Positions 52,888-61,900 of a stretch of DNA of 64,000 nucleotides are shown here, piece by piece. The notes below the pieces were generated by a model. The model searched no databases. It saw only the letters and a program-made list of their open reading frames with translations, and was not told the origin of the DNA. Position 1 is the stretch's first letter; each line of letters opens with the position of its first letter. Position numbers and translations under genes: made by a program. This stretch comes from Bacteroidales bacterium (GTDB lineage Bacteria > Bacteroidota > Bacteroidia > Bacteroidales > UBA12077): assembly GCA_013138975.1 (NCBI GenBank), contig WTBR01000034.1, forward strand, positions 1-64,000, written 5' to 3'.

Positions 52888-53772
52888 ATGATGCAAGAAA
52901 GTATGTTAGACTCTGATCAGATTAAATTAATTAAGCAATTTCAAAAAAATGAAATTACGGAATATTATATTTATTCTAGATTATCGAGGAGTATAAAAAG
53001 CAAGAAAAATGCAAAGATCCTTCAAGATATCGGTGATGACGAAATGCGTCATTATTTATTCTGGAAAAAATTTAGCAATGCAGATGTGAGGCCAAATAAG
53101 TTGAGAATATTTAAATATTTTTGGATAGCTAAATTATTTGGAATCACCTTTGGAATTAAGCTAATGGAAAAGGGCGAAGAGGGTGCAAAGGAAGCATATA
53201 CTAAGGCCTGTGAATTTATTCCGGAAGCCCAACAAATTGTTGATGACGAAGATGCTCATGAGAAGGAATTGATTGGAATGCTGGAGGAGAAAAAGCTTGA
53301 ATATGTCGGATCAATTGTTTTAGGACTTAACGATGCTTTGGTAGAGCTTACAGGAACATTAGCAGGATTAACATTTGCTTTACAAAATACTAAATTGATT
53401 GCTGTTGCCGGATTAATTACCGGAATTGCTGCATCGTTTTCTATGGCTGCATCTGAATATTTATCGACAAAAACTGAAGGTAATGGGAGCACTGCCTTAG
53501 CCTCATCGTTTTATACCGGATTAGCTTATATTTTTACAGTAATTATATTAATACTACCTTATTTTTTATTTACAAATTACTTTGTTTGCTTAGGAATGAC
53601 TATGACTTTTGCCGTTTTAGTAATTCTGTTTTTTAACTATTACATTTCTGTTGCAAAGGATCTTGATTTTAAAAAGCGATTTTGGGAAATGTTTATTATA
53701 AGCATGGGAGTGGCTGCATTTACTTTTGGAATAGGATACTTAGTAAGAATATTTATAGGAGTTGATATTTAA
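52888..53772 (+). CDS. Ferritin-like/VIT1 (CCC1) fusion membrane protein
   Basis: A 294-residue membrane protein. Residues 1-135 are a ferritin-like helical bundle with iron-ligand glutamates in NEITEYYIYSRLSR, GDDEMRHYLFWKKF and VDDEDAHEKELIG. Residues about 140-290 are a VIT1/CCC1 iron-manganese transporter with five hydrophobic helices; the conserved LGLNDALVELTGTLAGLTFA starts the first, and ITGIAASFSMAASEYLSTKT follows. Membrane-bound ferritins of this type (MbfA-like) exports or stores iron and protect against peroxide. It begins a two-gene run: the dGTPase gene starts 4 bp later. Confidence 0.88.
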   Translation: MMQESMLDSDQIKLIKQFQKNEITEYYIYSRLSRSIKSKKNAKILQDIGDDEMRHYLFWKKFSNADVRPNKLRIFKYFWIAKLFGITFGIKLMEKGEEGAKEAYTKACEFIPEAQQIVDDEDAHEKELIGMLEEKKLEYVGSIVLGLNDALVELTGTLAGLTFALQNTKLIAVAGLITGIAASFSMAASEYLSTKTEGNGSTALASSFYTGLAYIFTVIILILPYFLFTNYFVCLGMTMTFAVLVILFFNYYISVAKDLDFKKRFWEMFIISMGVAAFTFGIGYLVRIFIGVDI

Positions 53773-53776
53773 GATT

Positions 53777-55111
53777 ATGAATTGGGATAAATTACTTTCA
53801 GCAAAAAGATTAGGATTAGAAAATAGAGAATTTAAAAATACAGATGAAATCCGTTCGCAATTCCAACGAGATTATGACCGTATCATTTTTTCATCTCCCT
53901 TTAGGAGGTTGCAAAATAAAACACAGGTTTTTCCATTGCCGGGAAGTGTATTTGTTCATAATCGACTAACTCACAGCCTTGAAGTTGCTAGTGTTGGTCG
54001 TTCTTTGGCAAATTTGGTTGCGCAGCAACTTAAACAGCGAAGCGATATTAAAAATAAGGAAATATTGAACGAGTTAGGTTCAATAGTGTCGTCGGCATGT
54101 TTGGCACATGATATGGGGAATCCTCCTTTTGGGCATGCCGGAGAAGAAGCAATTTCAAGGTATTTTACCGAAGGTAAGGGTACAAAATTTAAAAATGCGG
54201 TAAGCCCTGATGAATGGAAAGATTTAACTCATTTCGAAGGAAATGCAAATGCTTTAAGGCTGTTAACTCATCAGTTTATGGGGCGTCGTAATGGCGGATT
54301 TGCTCTAACTTATTCCACCCTGGCATCATTAATAAAATATCCATACGGATCGAATGGAATGTTGAAGGGCAAAAAGAAGTTTGGTTACTTTCAAGCCGAA
54401 AAAGAAACATTTTTGAAAATTGCAAATGAACTGGAATTAAAGAAAATTTCTGATGAACCTTTGAGATATGCTCGTCATCCATTGGTTTATTTAGTTGAGG
54501 CAGCCGATGATATTTGTTACGAAATAATGGATATTGAAGATGCACATAAGCTTAAAATAATTGATACTCAAGCAACTTTCGATTTACTCATGGGTTTTTT
54601 CGATGAAGAAATAGATAAAAAGTTTTTTACAAATAAGAATGAAATTTTTAAAGAAGTTACTGATATTAATGAACAAGTGGCATATTTAAGAGCATCGGTG
54701 ATAGGAAAACTAACTAACGATTCGGCACAAGTTTTTCTTAAAAAACATGATAAAATATTAAAAGGAGAGTTTAATATAGGATTAATTGATGGATTAGAGG
54801 GTAGAAGTAAGGATGCATTTGAAACATGTAAAAGTGTGGCTATAGAACAAATTTATAATTATCGTTCGGTAGTAAAAATAGAACTCACAGGATTTAATGT
54901 AATTGGAACTCTTTTAGATGAATTTATAACTGCAATATTTAGTCCTGATAACGATTACTCAAAGAAAATACTTTCAATTTTACCACTGCAATATAGTGTT
55001 GATGGACATAGTTTTTATAAACGAGCAATGTCTATAATAGACTTTGTATCAGGCATGACCGATTTGTATGCAGTTGAATTATATAAGGATATTAAAGGCA
55101 TGAATCTTTAA
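53777..55111 (+). CDS. dgt: Deoxyguanosinetriphosphate triphosphohydrolase-like HD protein
   Basis: A 444-residue HD-domain dNTPase that would hydrolyse dGTP or other dNTPs to nucleoside and triphosphate. Metal-binding motif: HNRLTHSLEVASVGRSLA and the SACLAHDMGNPPFGHAGEEA pair carrying H-D; the third metal ligand region is PLVYLVEAADDICYEIMDIE. The opening RRLQNKTQVFPLP is a family block. I chose the ATG at 53777 (MNWDKLLSAKRLG); the frame extends 5 codons further upstream but overlaps the previous gene. dNTPases of this family serve nucleotide pool control and some limit phage DNA synthesis. Its TAA stop is the first triplet of the repeat at 55109-55230. Confidence 0.9.
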   Translation: MNWDKLLSAKRLGLENREFKNTDEIRSQFQRDYDRIIFSSPFRRLQNKTQVFPLPGSVFVHNRLTHSLEVASVGRSLANLVAQQLKQRSDIKNKEILNELGSIVSSACLAHDMGNPPFGHAGEEAISRYFTEGKGTKFKNAVSPDEWKDLTHFEGNANALRLLTHQFMGRRNGGFALTYSTLASLIKYPYGSNGMLKGKKKFGYFQAEKETFLKIANELELKKISDEPLRYARHPLVYLVEAADDICYEIMDIEDAHKLKIIDTQATFDLLMGFFDEEIDKKFFTNKNEIFKEVTDINEQVAYLRASVIGKLTNDSAQVFLKKHDKILKGEFNIGLIDGLEGRSKDAFETCKSVAIEQIYNYRSVVKIELTGFNVIGTLLDEFITAIFSPDNDYSKKILSILPLQYSVDGHSFYKRAMSIIDFVSGMTDLYAVELYKDIKGMNL

Positions 55112-55230
55112 ATCAGTGAAACAATAATTTCAGGAACGAAAGTGAACTGAAAGTATTTAGTTGAATTGATCCCGAGCGAACTCTACTGAGCCTGTCGAAG
55201 TGGACTCTACTGAGCCTGTCGAAGTGAAGT
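55109..55230 (+). repeat. Inverted-repeat element, copy 1 (partner at 58854-58972)
   Basis: Starts TAAATCAGTGAAACAATAAT, where TAA is the dGTPase stop, continues 'ttcaggaacg', 'ttgaattgatcccga' and contains a direct duplication 'ctctactgagcctgtcgaag' (55181-55200 and 55206-55225), then 'gaagtcgagggatct'. The reverse complement of 58854-58972 matches throughout. The 280-bp gap to mscS holds no gene. Confidence 0.8.
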
Positions 55231-55390
55231 CGAGGGATCTCTTGGGTCATATTATTCGCTTTGCTCATGAGAGAAGTTCCTCGCCCCTTGGGCGAAATTA
55301 AAAAAAAATTTTTTGTTGATTCTCCGTCTTTTTGCAGTGGGGTAGTTCATTCTTTAAATTATTTCAGTAAATTACTAAAAATCAGAATTT

Positions 55391-56260
55391 ATGAAAGCAT
55401 TTTTTGATAGTGCATATTTTATGAATACGGCTATCGTTATTATTACCTTGGTTTTTGCAATAATCTTTTCGAAAATCTTAAGGTTCATTATGAGTAGATT
55501 TTTTATTCGTTCAGCCAAGAAATTAAATGTTGATCATACAAAATATAATTTTCTTAAGAACGCAGTTAGCTTTCTTGTATTTTTGGCTGCACTTATTGTG
55601 ATATTTGTAATGATACCGGAGCTAAAAGCATTAGGTTTAACTCTAACAGCAGGAGCAGGAGTTATTACGGCCGTAATGATTTTTGCTTCTCAACAAGCTT
55701 TTTCAAATATTATTAGTGGTATTTTTATTGTTATTTTTCAGCCTTTTAGGGTAGACGATCATATAAAGATCGGCGATTTATTTGTGGGATATGTTGAGGA
55801 TATTACATTAAGACATACTGTTATTCGTAATTATGAAAACCGAAGAATTATTATTCCTAACTCAGTAATTAGTTCTGAAACAATTATCAACTCAAATATT
55901 GTTGAGGATAAAATTTGTAATTATTTTGAATTGGGAATTAGCTACGATTCAGATATAGATAAAGCTATTGAGATAATACGTGATGAGGCAATAAAACATC
56001 CTAATTTTATTGATAATAGAACAGAAGAAGAAAGGAAAGATAATTCACCGGATGTAGTTATCAGGGTAATAAGCCTTGCCGATTGGTCGGTAAATCTTAG
56101 AGCTTATATTTGGTCGGAAAACAGTCCAAGTGGTTTCATAATGAAATGTGATTTGCGAAAATCTATTAAGGAACGATTTGATAAAGAGGGAATTGAGATT
56201 CCGTTTCCTCATAGAACAGTTGTTATTAAAAAGGATTTCAAACGCAAGGAGATTGAATAA
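55391..56260 (+). CDS. MscS-family mechanosensitive channel
   Basis: A 289-residue inner-membrane channel. Three hydrophobic helices: about 10-30 (NTAIVIITLVFAIIFSKIL), 55-75 and the pore helix with LTAGAGVITAVMIFASQQAF, which is the Gly/Ala-rich TM3 signature; then FSNIISGIFIVIFQPFRVDD and IKIGDLFVGYVEDITLRHT of the beta domain, and the C-terminal domain. It would open under membrane tension and release solutes during hypo-osmotic shock. It is followed by a CorA-type gene after 2 bp, so both are in one operon. Confidence 0.93.
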   Translation: MKAFFDSAYFMNTAIVIITLVFAIIFSKILRFIMSRFFIRSAKKLNVDHTKYNFLKNAVSFLVFLAALIVIFVMIPELKALGLTLTAGAGVITAVMIFASQQAFSNIISGIFIVIFQPFRVDDHIKIGDLFVGYVEDITLRHTVIRNYENRRIIIPNSVISSETIINSNIVEDKICNYFELGISYDSDIDKAIEIIRDEAIKHPNFIDNRTEEERKDNSPDVVIRVISLADWSVNLRAYIWSENSPSGFIMKCDLRKSIKERFDKEGIEIPFPHRTVVIKKDFKRKEIE

Positions 56261-56262
56261 TT

Positions 56263-57327
56263 ATGCTGAAAAGGAAAACCAAAAGCTTTACACAGAAAGT
56301 TGGAGAGATTCCAGGTAGTTTAACTTATACCGGCGATAAGAAAGAAGATAAGGCTGCAATTCGTTTGATCCAATATGATGAAGAAAAAGTTTATGTAAAC
56401 GAAGAATTAGAGTATAATGATATCATAAATAGTATAAAAGATGATAAGTTAAATTGGATTCATTTTTTCACACTTGATCAGAAAGAAGCAATTGAAAAAA
56501 TTGGAGGGCATTTTGATATTCATGAATTATTGCTGGAAGATACACTTAATGTTGAACATTTACCAAAGGTCGAGTTTTCTGAGAACCATGTATTTTTCAC
56601 ACTTAAAATTTTAGGTTTTGATGGAGATGGGAATCTGGATCAGGAGCATGTAAATTTTATTCTTGGCAGCAACTATTTAATTAGCTTAAAAGAAAAAAGG
56701 GGGAAGCTTTTTAACCCGGTTAAAGAGCGAATATTAAAAAATATTGGGAAAGTTAGAAAGAGACAAGTTGATTATTTGTTTTATTTATTGGTAGACTCTA
56801 TTGTTGATGATTATTATGTAATGCTTGAAAAGCTAAGCGAAAAATTTGAAAAGTTAGAAGATCTATTAATAGAAAACCCTGGCGAAAATTACATTAATGA
56901 GATTCATGTTATAAAAAGGCAGGTTCTTACTATTCGCAAATATATTTTTGTATTACGGGAGGAAATAAGTAATTTAATTAGTGAAGAACCAGAGCAAATT
57001 TCTGAATCTAATTATAAATATTTACGGGATATTCAAGATCATGTAAATTTTGTTTATGAGTCTATAGAAACATTTCGTGAAGATCAAAAATCATTGTTGG
57101 AGCTTAATAATTCTAACATGAATAATCGCATGAATCAAGTAATGAAAACCTTAACGATAGTAGCTACCATTTTTATTCCTCTTACTTTTATTGTTGGAAT
57201 ATATGGAATGAATTTTCATTTTATGCCAGAGTTGAATTGGAAATGGGGATATTTCTCTATCTTGGGATTAATGGCTGTTGTGACTATACTAATGATATGG
57301 TTTATGAAACGTAAGAAATGGTTATAA
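56263..57327 (+). CDS. corA: CorA-family magnesium/cobalt transporter
   Basis: A 354-residue divalent-cation channel. The large cytoplasmic N-terminal domain (IHFFTLDQKEAIEKIGGHFD; LLLEDTLNVEHLPKVEFSEN) is typical, followed by a long helical stalk and two transmembrane helices at the end, separated by the signature YGMNFHFMPEL, with GMN as the selectivity motif. The last residues MKRKKWL are the usual basic tail. Starts 2 bp after the mscS-like gene. A hybrid role in osmotic and ionic balance is implied by the pairing. Confidence 0.94.
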   Translation: MLKRKTKSFTQKVGEIPGSLTYTGDKKEDKAAIRLIQYDEEKVYVNEELEYNDIINSIKDDKLNWIHFFTLDQKEAIEKIGGHFDIHELLLEDTLNVEHLPKVEFSENHVFFTLKILGFDGDGNLDQEHVNFILGSNYLISLKEKRGKLFNPVKERILKNIGKVRKRQVDYLFYLLVDSIVDDYYVMLEKLSEKFEKLEDLLIENPGENYINEIHVIKRQVLTIRKYIFVLREEISNLISEEPEQISESNYKYLRDIQDHVNFVYESIETFREDQKSLLELNNSNMNNRMNQVMKTLTIVATIFIPLTFIVGIYGMNFHFMPELNWKWGYFSILGLMAVVTILMIWFMKRKKWL

Positions 57328-57378
57328 AAAAACAAAGAATCTTATGTAATAAGGTATAAGAATTTATAGCTACTGTTT

Positions 57379-58719
57379 TTACACGAGAGGTAGCTCAATA
57401 ATTAAATTTACTCCCTCATCGAAATTTTCAGCATAAATTTTCCCTTTGTGTTCAGTTATTAAGGAATAAGAAATTGATAATCCCAGACCAATCCCTTGTC
57501 CCGGATCTTTAGTTGTGAAAAAGGGATCAAATATTTGAGTTAAGTTTTGTTCCGGAATTTGTGTTGCATTATTAGAGATTATTAAAACGGCAGAATCTTC
57601 TTTTTGGCGAGTAGATATAGTTATTAATTTGTTCTCTTTTGAATTAGATTTTAATTCAAAAATTGCATTCTCAAGTATATTTATAATTACTTGGTGAATT
57701 TTATCAATATATAAAGGAATATTTTTTTTCAGTTGAAAATCCTTCTTAATTAAAATGTTTTCAGGTATTTTGAAATTGAGAAAAAGCATTGTATTCTCAA
57801 TTATTTCATGAAGATCTGATTCAATAAGTTTTGAACTCCTGACTTGGGTAAAATTCATTAATGTTTTAACAATGCTATTCGCTCTAGTAATTCCATCTTC
57901 TATCATGCCGCTGGCATATTCGTATTTTTCTATAACATCACTAGATTTATTAATACTAAGTTCATCTTTAATTTCTGAAATTATGTATGATCCACCGGAA
58001 ATAAAATTTAGTGGATTATTAATTTCATGTGCAATTCCTGCGCTTAAAGTGCCAAGCGAAGACATTTTTTCTTTTTGAATTAAGTATTGTTGCGTATTTT
58101 TTAATTTTTTTATGGTAGAATTAAGATCTGTAGTCCTTTCTTTGACAGTATCTTCTAATTCAAACATATGTTTTTTAAGGTCAAGTTGTAGAATATTCTG
58201 AATAAGATATAATGAAGCAACTAATGAGGAAGTTATTATTTCAAATTGTGATGCATGAACAAGTTCAAAATAAAAAGCTACAAATTTTGTTTCGACATTA
58301 AGTCCAACCAAATTTTGAGTGATTATTAACAATGGGATTAAAAATACCAAATAATATACTAATGAAGAAAAAAAGTTGATGAGACCTAAAATTGGTGTGG
58401 AAAGATTTTTCTTTTTTAGATAATTAAAAATCCCCCAATAAACCATTAAAGAAATAGAATGCATTATTAATGTTGAAAAAAATGAACCCCCGGCAGGAGT
58501 TCCTATCGATGAAATTGCACTTATTCCAATTGCAAATAAGGGATTCGATAAATGAAAAACACTTATCAATAATGGAATTTCACTGAGATCACTTACAGTT
58601 CCCTCTATTCCTGGAACAGATAATTTTATTAAACCAAAAAGAAATGATAATACGCCAAAAAGGATCATCAAAAGAAAATCTTTTAAAAGAGGTTTACTTG
58701 ATAAATTTTTGATAATCAT
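57379..58719 (-). CDS. Polytopic-membrane sensor histidine kinase
   Basis: A 446-residue kinase. Residues 1-180 hold about five to six membrane helices (LLMILFGVLSFLFGLIKL; ISLMVYWGIFNYL; SSLVYYLVFLIPLLIITQNL), followed by a coiled coil (EDTVKERTTDLNSTIKKL), HisKA with H231 in GIAHEINNPLNF (the 'HEINNPL' subtype of four-helix kinases), and HATPase_c (about 330-446) with N box IINILENAIFELK and G2 GQGIGLGLSISYS. No receiver and no adjacent regulator. The membrane part resembles integral sensing modules such as 5TM/MASE but I cannot assign one. Convergent with corA. Confidence 0.9.
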   Translation of the reverse strand: MIIKNLSSKPLLKDFLLMILFGVLSFLFGLIKLSVPGIEGTVSDLSEIPLLISVFHLSNPLFAIGISAISSIGTPAGGSFFSTLIMHSISLMVYWGIFNYLKKKNLSTPILGLINFFSSLVYYLVFLIPLLIITQNLVGLNVETKFVAFYFELVHASQFEIITSSLVASLYLIQNILQLDLKKHMFELEDTVKERTTDLNSTIKKLKNTQQYLIQKEKMSSLGTLSAGIAHEINNPLNFISGGSYIISEIKDELSINKSSDVIEKYEYASGMIEDGITRANSIVKTLMNFTQVRSSKLIESDLHEIIENTMLFLNFKIPENILIKKDFQLKKNIPLYIDKIHQVIINILENAIFELKSNSKENKLITISTRQKEDSAVLIISNNATQIPEQNLTQIFDPFFTTKDPGQGIGLGLSISYSLITEHKGKIYAENFDEGVNLIIELPLV

Positions 58720-58853
58720 TAAGACAGCAATTAATTGATTTTTTTATTGCTACAAAGGTAAATGTTCTTATTTACATTAAAAAATGTGTTTAAAATGATC
58801 TTTTTTATTTTGCTGCAAGCAGCGTGAAACCTGACTGCCGTCAGGCAAGTTAA

Positions 58854-58972
58854 GACCCGTGAGATCCCTCGACTTTACTTCGACTAGCTTCTCAGTAAAG
58901 TCTAATCGGGATCAATTCAACTCAATAATTTCATTTCACTAGCGTTCCTGAAATTATTGTTTCATTGATTTA
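58854..58972 (-). repeat. Inverted-repeat element, copy 2 (partner at 55109-55230)
   Basis: Opposite orientation to copy 1. On the minus strand it starts with TAA (58972-58970), the stop codon of the T9SS-tail gene, followed by ATCAATGAAACAATAATTTC. The adjoining bases (58801-58853) also carry a short palindrome 'cctgactgccgtcagg'. The two copies enclose mscS, corA and the kinase gene. Confidence 0.8.
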
Positions 58973-59995
58973 ATCTCCTCGTATTACTGTTTTTGAAAGG
59001 ATGTCATTACCTGCAATTATCCGAATATGAAACATACCAAGTTGATTTCCAATATTATCGGATTTCATTGTTTCGGTATAAGTTCCAGCTTTCTGATTTG
59101 GTTTTTGTATCGAACTTACTTTCTTACCTGAATTATTATATACTTCAATTCTAACGTCAGAATCATTAATAATTGTGTAATCTAATTTGAATTCATCCAT
59201 AAAAGGATTTGGGTATATTTTTGCTTTAATATTTTCTGAATCCAGAGTGAAACCTTTACTTTTTTGATCAGTATTATCTTTCGCTTTTGAATAATAAGCT
59301 GTTTGAAATGTTTTTGTACCTTTTAATGATTTCCTTTGAATTATAGTTAGTAAAGGGTAACGTATATCATAAGAATACCATTTATAAGATATTGTAGCAC
59401 AATTACATGAATTATTGTTGATGATTTCCTCTCTCACGGTTTTTATCCTAAAAACGTTTTTATAAGTAATATTTCCAGGAAGAATTAATGTTCCAAAAGC
59501 ATCTGCTTCAAGCAAATACGTTCCGGTAATATTGGCTTTGTAATTATTTGCACCTTCAATTGTTCCTGAAAAATTACCTGAGTATGAATCTCCATAATTA
59601 AAAGGAAAAACCATTTTAATAAAGGGTTTATCATATTTTGTAATGGTATTGTTTTTTGTAACAGTACCGTATTGTTCAATTTTATCACTTAATGTTTTAA
59701 AATAAAACTTAGTTTCAAATTCTTCAAGTACTGTATTAGCTTCAGGTATATCAATAGAATTATCACTTGAATAAGCGTTATACATATAACTTGTAAGTTT
59801 TGATTTGCTTTCTAAACCGGAAAAATCCCAAACCTGATATGGCCCGGCTATACCCGGATCAACATTATTGGTTAAATTAAAGTAATGTTCATCGCCAGCT
59901 CTTAATATGTGTGTATTACTTTTCATTAAAAACTGAGCCTGTGACGATATTGCAAAGCTCCCTAACAAAAAACTAATAATTAATATCTTTTTCAT
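58970..59995 (-). CDS. Secreted protein with T9SS type A sorting domain
   Basis: A 341-residue protein that probably reaches the cell surface through the type IX system. Signal peptide at 1-20 (ILIISFLLGSFAISSQAQ). A body of about 230 residues begins HILRAGDEHYFNLTNNVDPG and YQVWDFSGLESKSKL; this is a Bacteroidota secreted domain of unknown role. The sorting domain spans about 260-341: AKIYPNPFMDEFKLDYTI, IRIEVYNNSGKKVSSI and the closing MFHIRIIAGNDILSKTVIRG. Its stop codon is the first triplet of the repeat copy at 58854-58972. The gene follows the RDD gene on the same strand at about 200 bp. Confidence 0.88.
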   Translation of the reverse strand: MKKILIISFLLGSFAISSQAQFLMKSNTHILRAGDEHYFNLTNNVDPGIAGPYQVWDFSGLESKSKLTSYMYNAYSSDNSIDIPEANTVLEEFETKFYFKTLSDKIEQYGTVTKNNTITKYDKPFIKMVFPFNYGDSYSGNFSGTIEGANNYKANITGTYLLEADAFGTLILPGNITYKNVFRIKTVREEIINNNSCNCATISYKWYSYDIRYPLLTIIQRKSLKGTKTFQTAYYSKAKDNTDQKSKGFTLDSENIKAKIYPNPFMDEFKLDYTIINDSDVRIEVYNNSGKKVSSIQKPNQKAGTYTETMKSDNIGNQLGMFHIRIIAGNDILSKTVIRGD

Positions 59996-60195
59996 AAGGC
60001 AATTAATTTATTTAGAATAAATATTAGAAAAGAAGATCGATAAGTTACGAAAGTACAAGTTTGATGTCAAGTGTTTTTATTAGAAATAATTATTCAATTA
60101 GAAGTTATGTGTAATTGAAAGTAAGTGTAAATCACAAATTAAAAAACATAAAAATATTCTCTTATTAATAAAAGAAAATCAAAAGTGAAGATTAT

Positions 60196-60912
60196 TTAAT
60201 TAATAATATGATAGTTATAGTCTGTAACAATAGTTTGTAGAAATAATAAGTTTTTCATTTCGTTTGAATTGATCACAGCTTTCTGCTTTATTTTTTCTGC
60301 AGTTAACTGAACTAATTTCCAATTCATTTCCAAATTAGAATGATTAATAACTTCTTTAATTAATTCAATGTCTTGTACACTTAATCTAATAACATTTAAC
60401 TTATCAAAAGTTGGTTTATATTCTTCATTAATATCTGAAAAAGCTGTATTCTGTAGATTTGCTTTCTTTTCTAATTTTATAACCAGAGTTCCTGCTGCAA
60501 TGTCACCTATTCTCTGACTTTTAGTATTAAAAAATATTACTAATACGCCTATGCCATAAAAGGTATCAATGGGTCTGATAATATTTCTAATTAAATAATT
60601 GAAGAAAGAAGCTTCTCTTCCGCTTTTATGTATTACCTGTATATTTCTATATTTTTTTCCAAAACTTTGACCATGGAAAACCAATTCTAATATAAAGTGG
60701 AAAAGAAATACGATCAATCCGTAAAAGACCAATAACATATAAAACCAACTAGATTGACGATCAACCAATGAGGTTGCAAATCCTATAAAAACACCTATCC
60801 CTCCTAATATTAAGTAATCTATAAGTAAAGCAATTAAACGATCTCCTATCCCTGCTATTTCGAAATCCAGATTTACATTTTGTGTTGTATTTATGCTATA
60901 TTTGTTTTCCAT
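60196..60912 (-). CDS. RDD-family membrane protein
   Basis: A 238-residue protein with an RDD domain (about 15-150): IAGIGDRLIALLIDYLILGG carries the R-D-D positions in degenerate form, followed by membrane helices (MLLVFYGLIVFLFHFILELV) and the second block GQSFGKKYRNIQVIHKSGRE. About 75 C-terminal residues are soluble and helical. I start at the ATG 60912 (MENKYSINTTQ); the longer frame overlaps the upstream region of the divergent gene. It is divergent to a SpoIIM-like gene by only 19 bp, so their promoters overlap. In Bacteroidota this pair sits in one conserved membrane cluster. Confidence 0.88.
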   Translation of the reverse strand: MENKYSINTTQNVNLDFEIAGIGDRLIALLIDYLILGGIGVFIGFATSLVDRQSSWFYMLLVFYGLIVFLFHFILELVFHGQSFGKKYRNIQVIHKSGREASFFNYLIRNIIRPIDTFYGIGVLVIFFNTKSQRIGDIAAGTLVIKLEKKANLQNTAFSDINEEYKPTFDKLNVIRLSVQDIELIKEVINHSNLEMNWKLVQLTAEKIKQKAVINSNEMKNLLFLQTIVTDYNYHIIN

Positions 60913-60931
60913 CTCAAAAAAATGATTAGTT

Positions 60932-61900
60932 GTGTACGAAGTTACATTTTCAAGCGAAAATAACAAACGCTGGAAACAAACAGAGATAGTTTTAAATAAT
61001 AGGAAGAATACAGATCCTGATTTATTGGCAAAATTATTTGTTCAATTAACTGATGATCTGGCTTATGCGCAAACATATTTTCCTAATAGTAAGACAACAA
61101 AATACCTAAATCAACTTACAATACTTGCTCATCAGAGAATATATATTTCAAAAAGGAAAACCTTTAATAAACTAATTAAATTTTTTAAGTATGATTATCC
61201 TTTTCTAATATCAAAGCATTATAAAAAGCTTCTTTATGCTACAGTCATTTTTTTGTTTTCTGTTATAATTGGAGCTTTATCAGGTGCAAATGATGAAAAT
61301 TTCTTGCGCATAATTCTTGGTGATGAATATGTAAATCAAACAATAGATAATATTGAAAAGGGAAAACCATTAGATGTATATTCAAAAATGAAACCCTTCC
61401 CCATGTTTCTAACAATTACCTTTAACAACATTAAAGTAGCCTTTTTTGCCTTTAGCTTTGGAGTATTCTTTTCTATTGGGACTGGAATTGTGCTTTTTAA
61501 AAATGGGATAATGCTTGGAGCATTTCAATACTTTTTTCATAGTAAAAACTTATTGTTAGTTTCGGCAATGGGAATTTGGATGCATGGAACAATAGAAATA
61601 TTTAGCATAGTTGTTGCAGGTATGGCAGGATTAGTTGTAGGAAACAGTTTATTATTTCCAGGAACATTTTCAAGAAAACATTCATTCCAGAAAGGAGCCA
61701 TGGAAGGTATAAAAATAGTTTTTGGCTTAATTCCTTTTTTCTTTATTGCTGGATTTATAGAAAGTTATTTAACAAGACATTCAGAAATAAAGTTATTAAG
61801 TATTGTTGTGATTATGATTTCAATTTTTATTATCGCTTATTACTTTTTTATTTACCCATATATATTAAAAAGAAAATTATGTTATCAGAAATCAATTTAA
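60932..61900 (+). CDS. Stage II sporulation protein M (SpoIIM)-like membrane protein
   Basis: A 322-residue membrane protein of the SpoIIM family, with GTG start. The opening MYEVTFSSENNKRWKQTEIV matches the M..(x)..F...N...W...E start of the family and there is an in-frame stop six bases upstream of GTG, so the start is fixed. Helices lie at about 100-120 (LLYATVIFLFSVIIGALSG), 165-185 (NNIKVAFFAFSFGVFFSIGT), 205-245 (SAMGIWMHGTIEIFSIVVAG, MAGLVVGNSLLFPG) and 260-315. The genome makes no spores; the Bacteroidota members stand next to RDD, DUF4129, DUF4350 and MoxR/BatA-type genes. The next gene overlaps this one by 22 bp. Confidence 0.88.
   Translation: MYEVTFSSENNKRWKQTEIVLNNRKNTDPDLLAKLFVQLTDDLAYAQTYFPNSKTTKYLNQLTILAHQRIYISKRKTFNKLIKFFKYDYPFLISKHYKKLLYATVIFLFSVIIGALSGANDENFLRIILGDEYVNQTIDNIEKGKPLDVYSKMKPFPMFLTITFNNIKVAFFAFSFGVFFSIGTGIVLFKNGIMLGAFQYFFHSKNLLLVSAMGIWMHGTIEIFSIVVAGMAGLVVGNSLLFPGTFSRKHSFQKGAMEGIKIVFGLIPFFFIAGFIESYLTRHSEIKLLSIVVIMISIFIIAYYFFIYPYILKRKLCYQKSI

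Noticed and set aside
53762..53776. Five-codon upstream extension of the dGTPase gene
   Set aside because: It overlaps the preceding gene; the ATG at 53777 begins the conserved MNWDKLL start.
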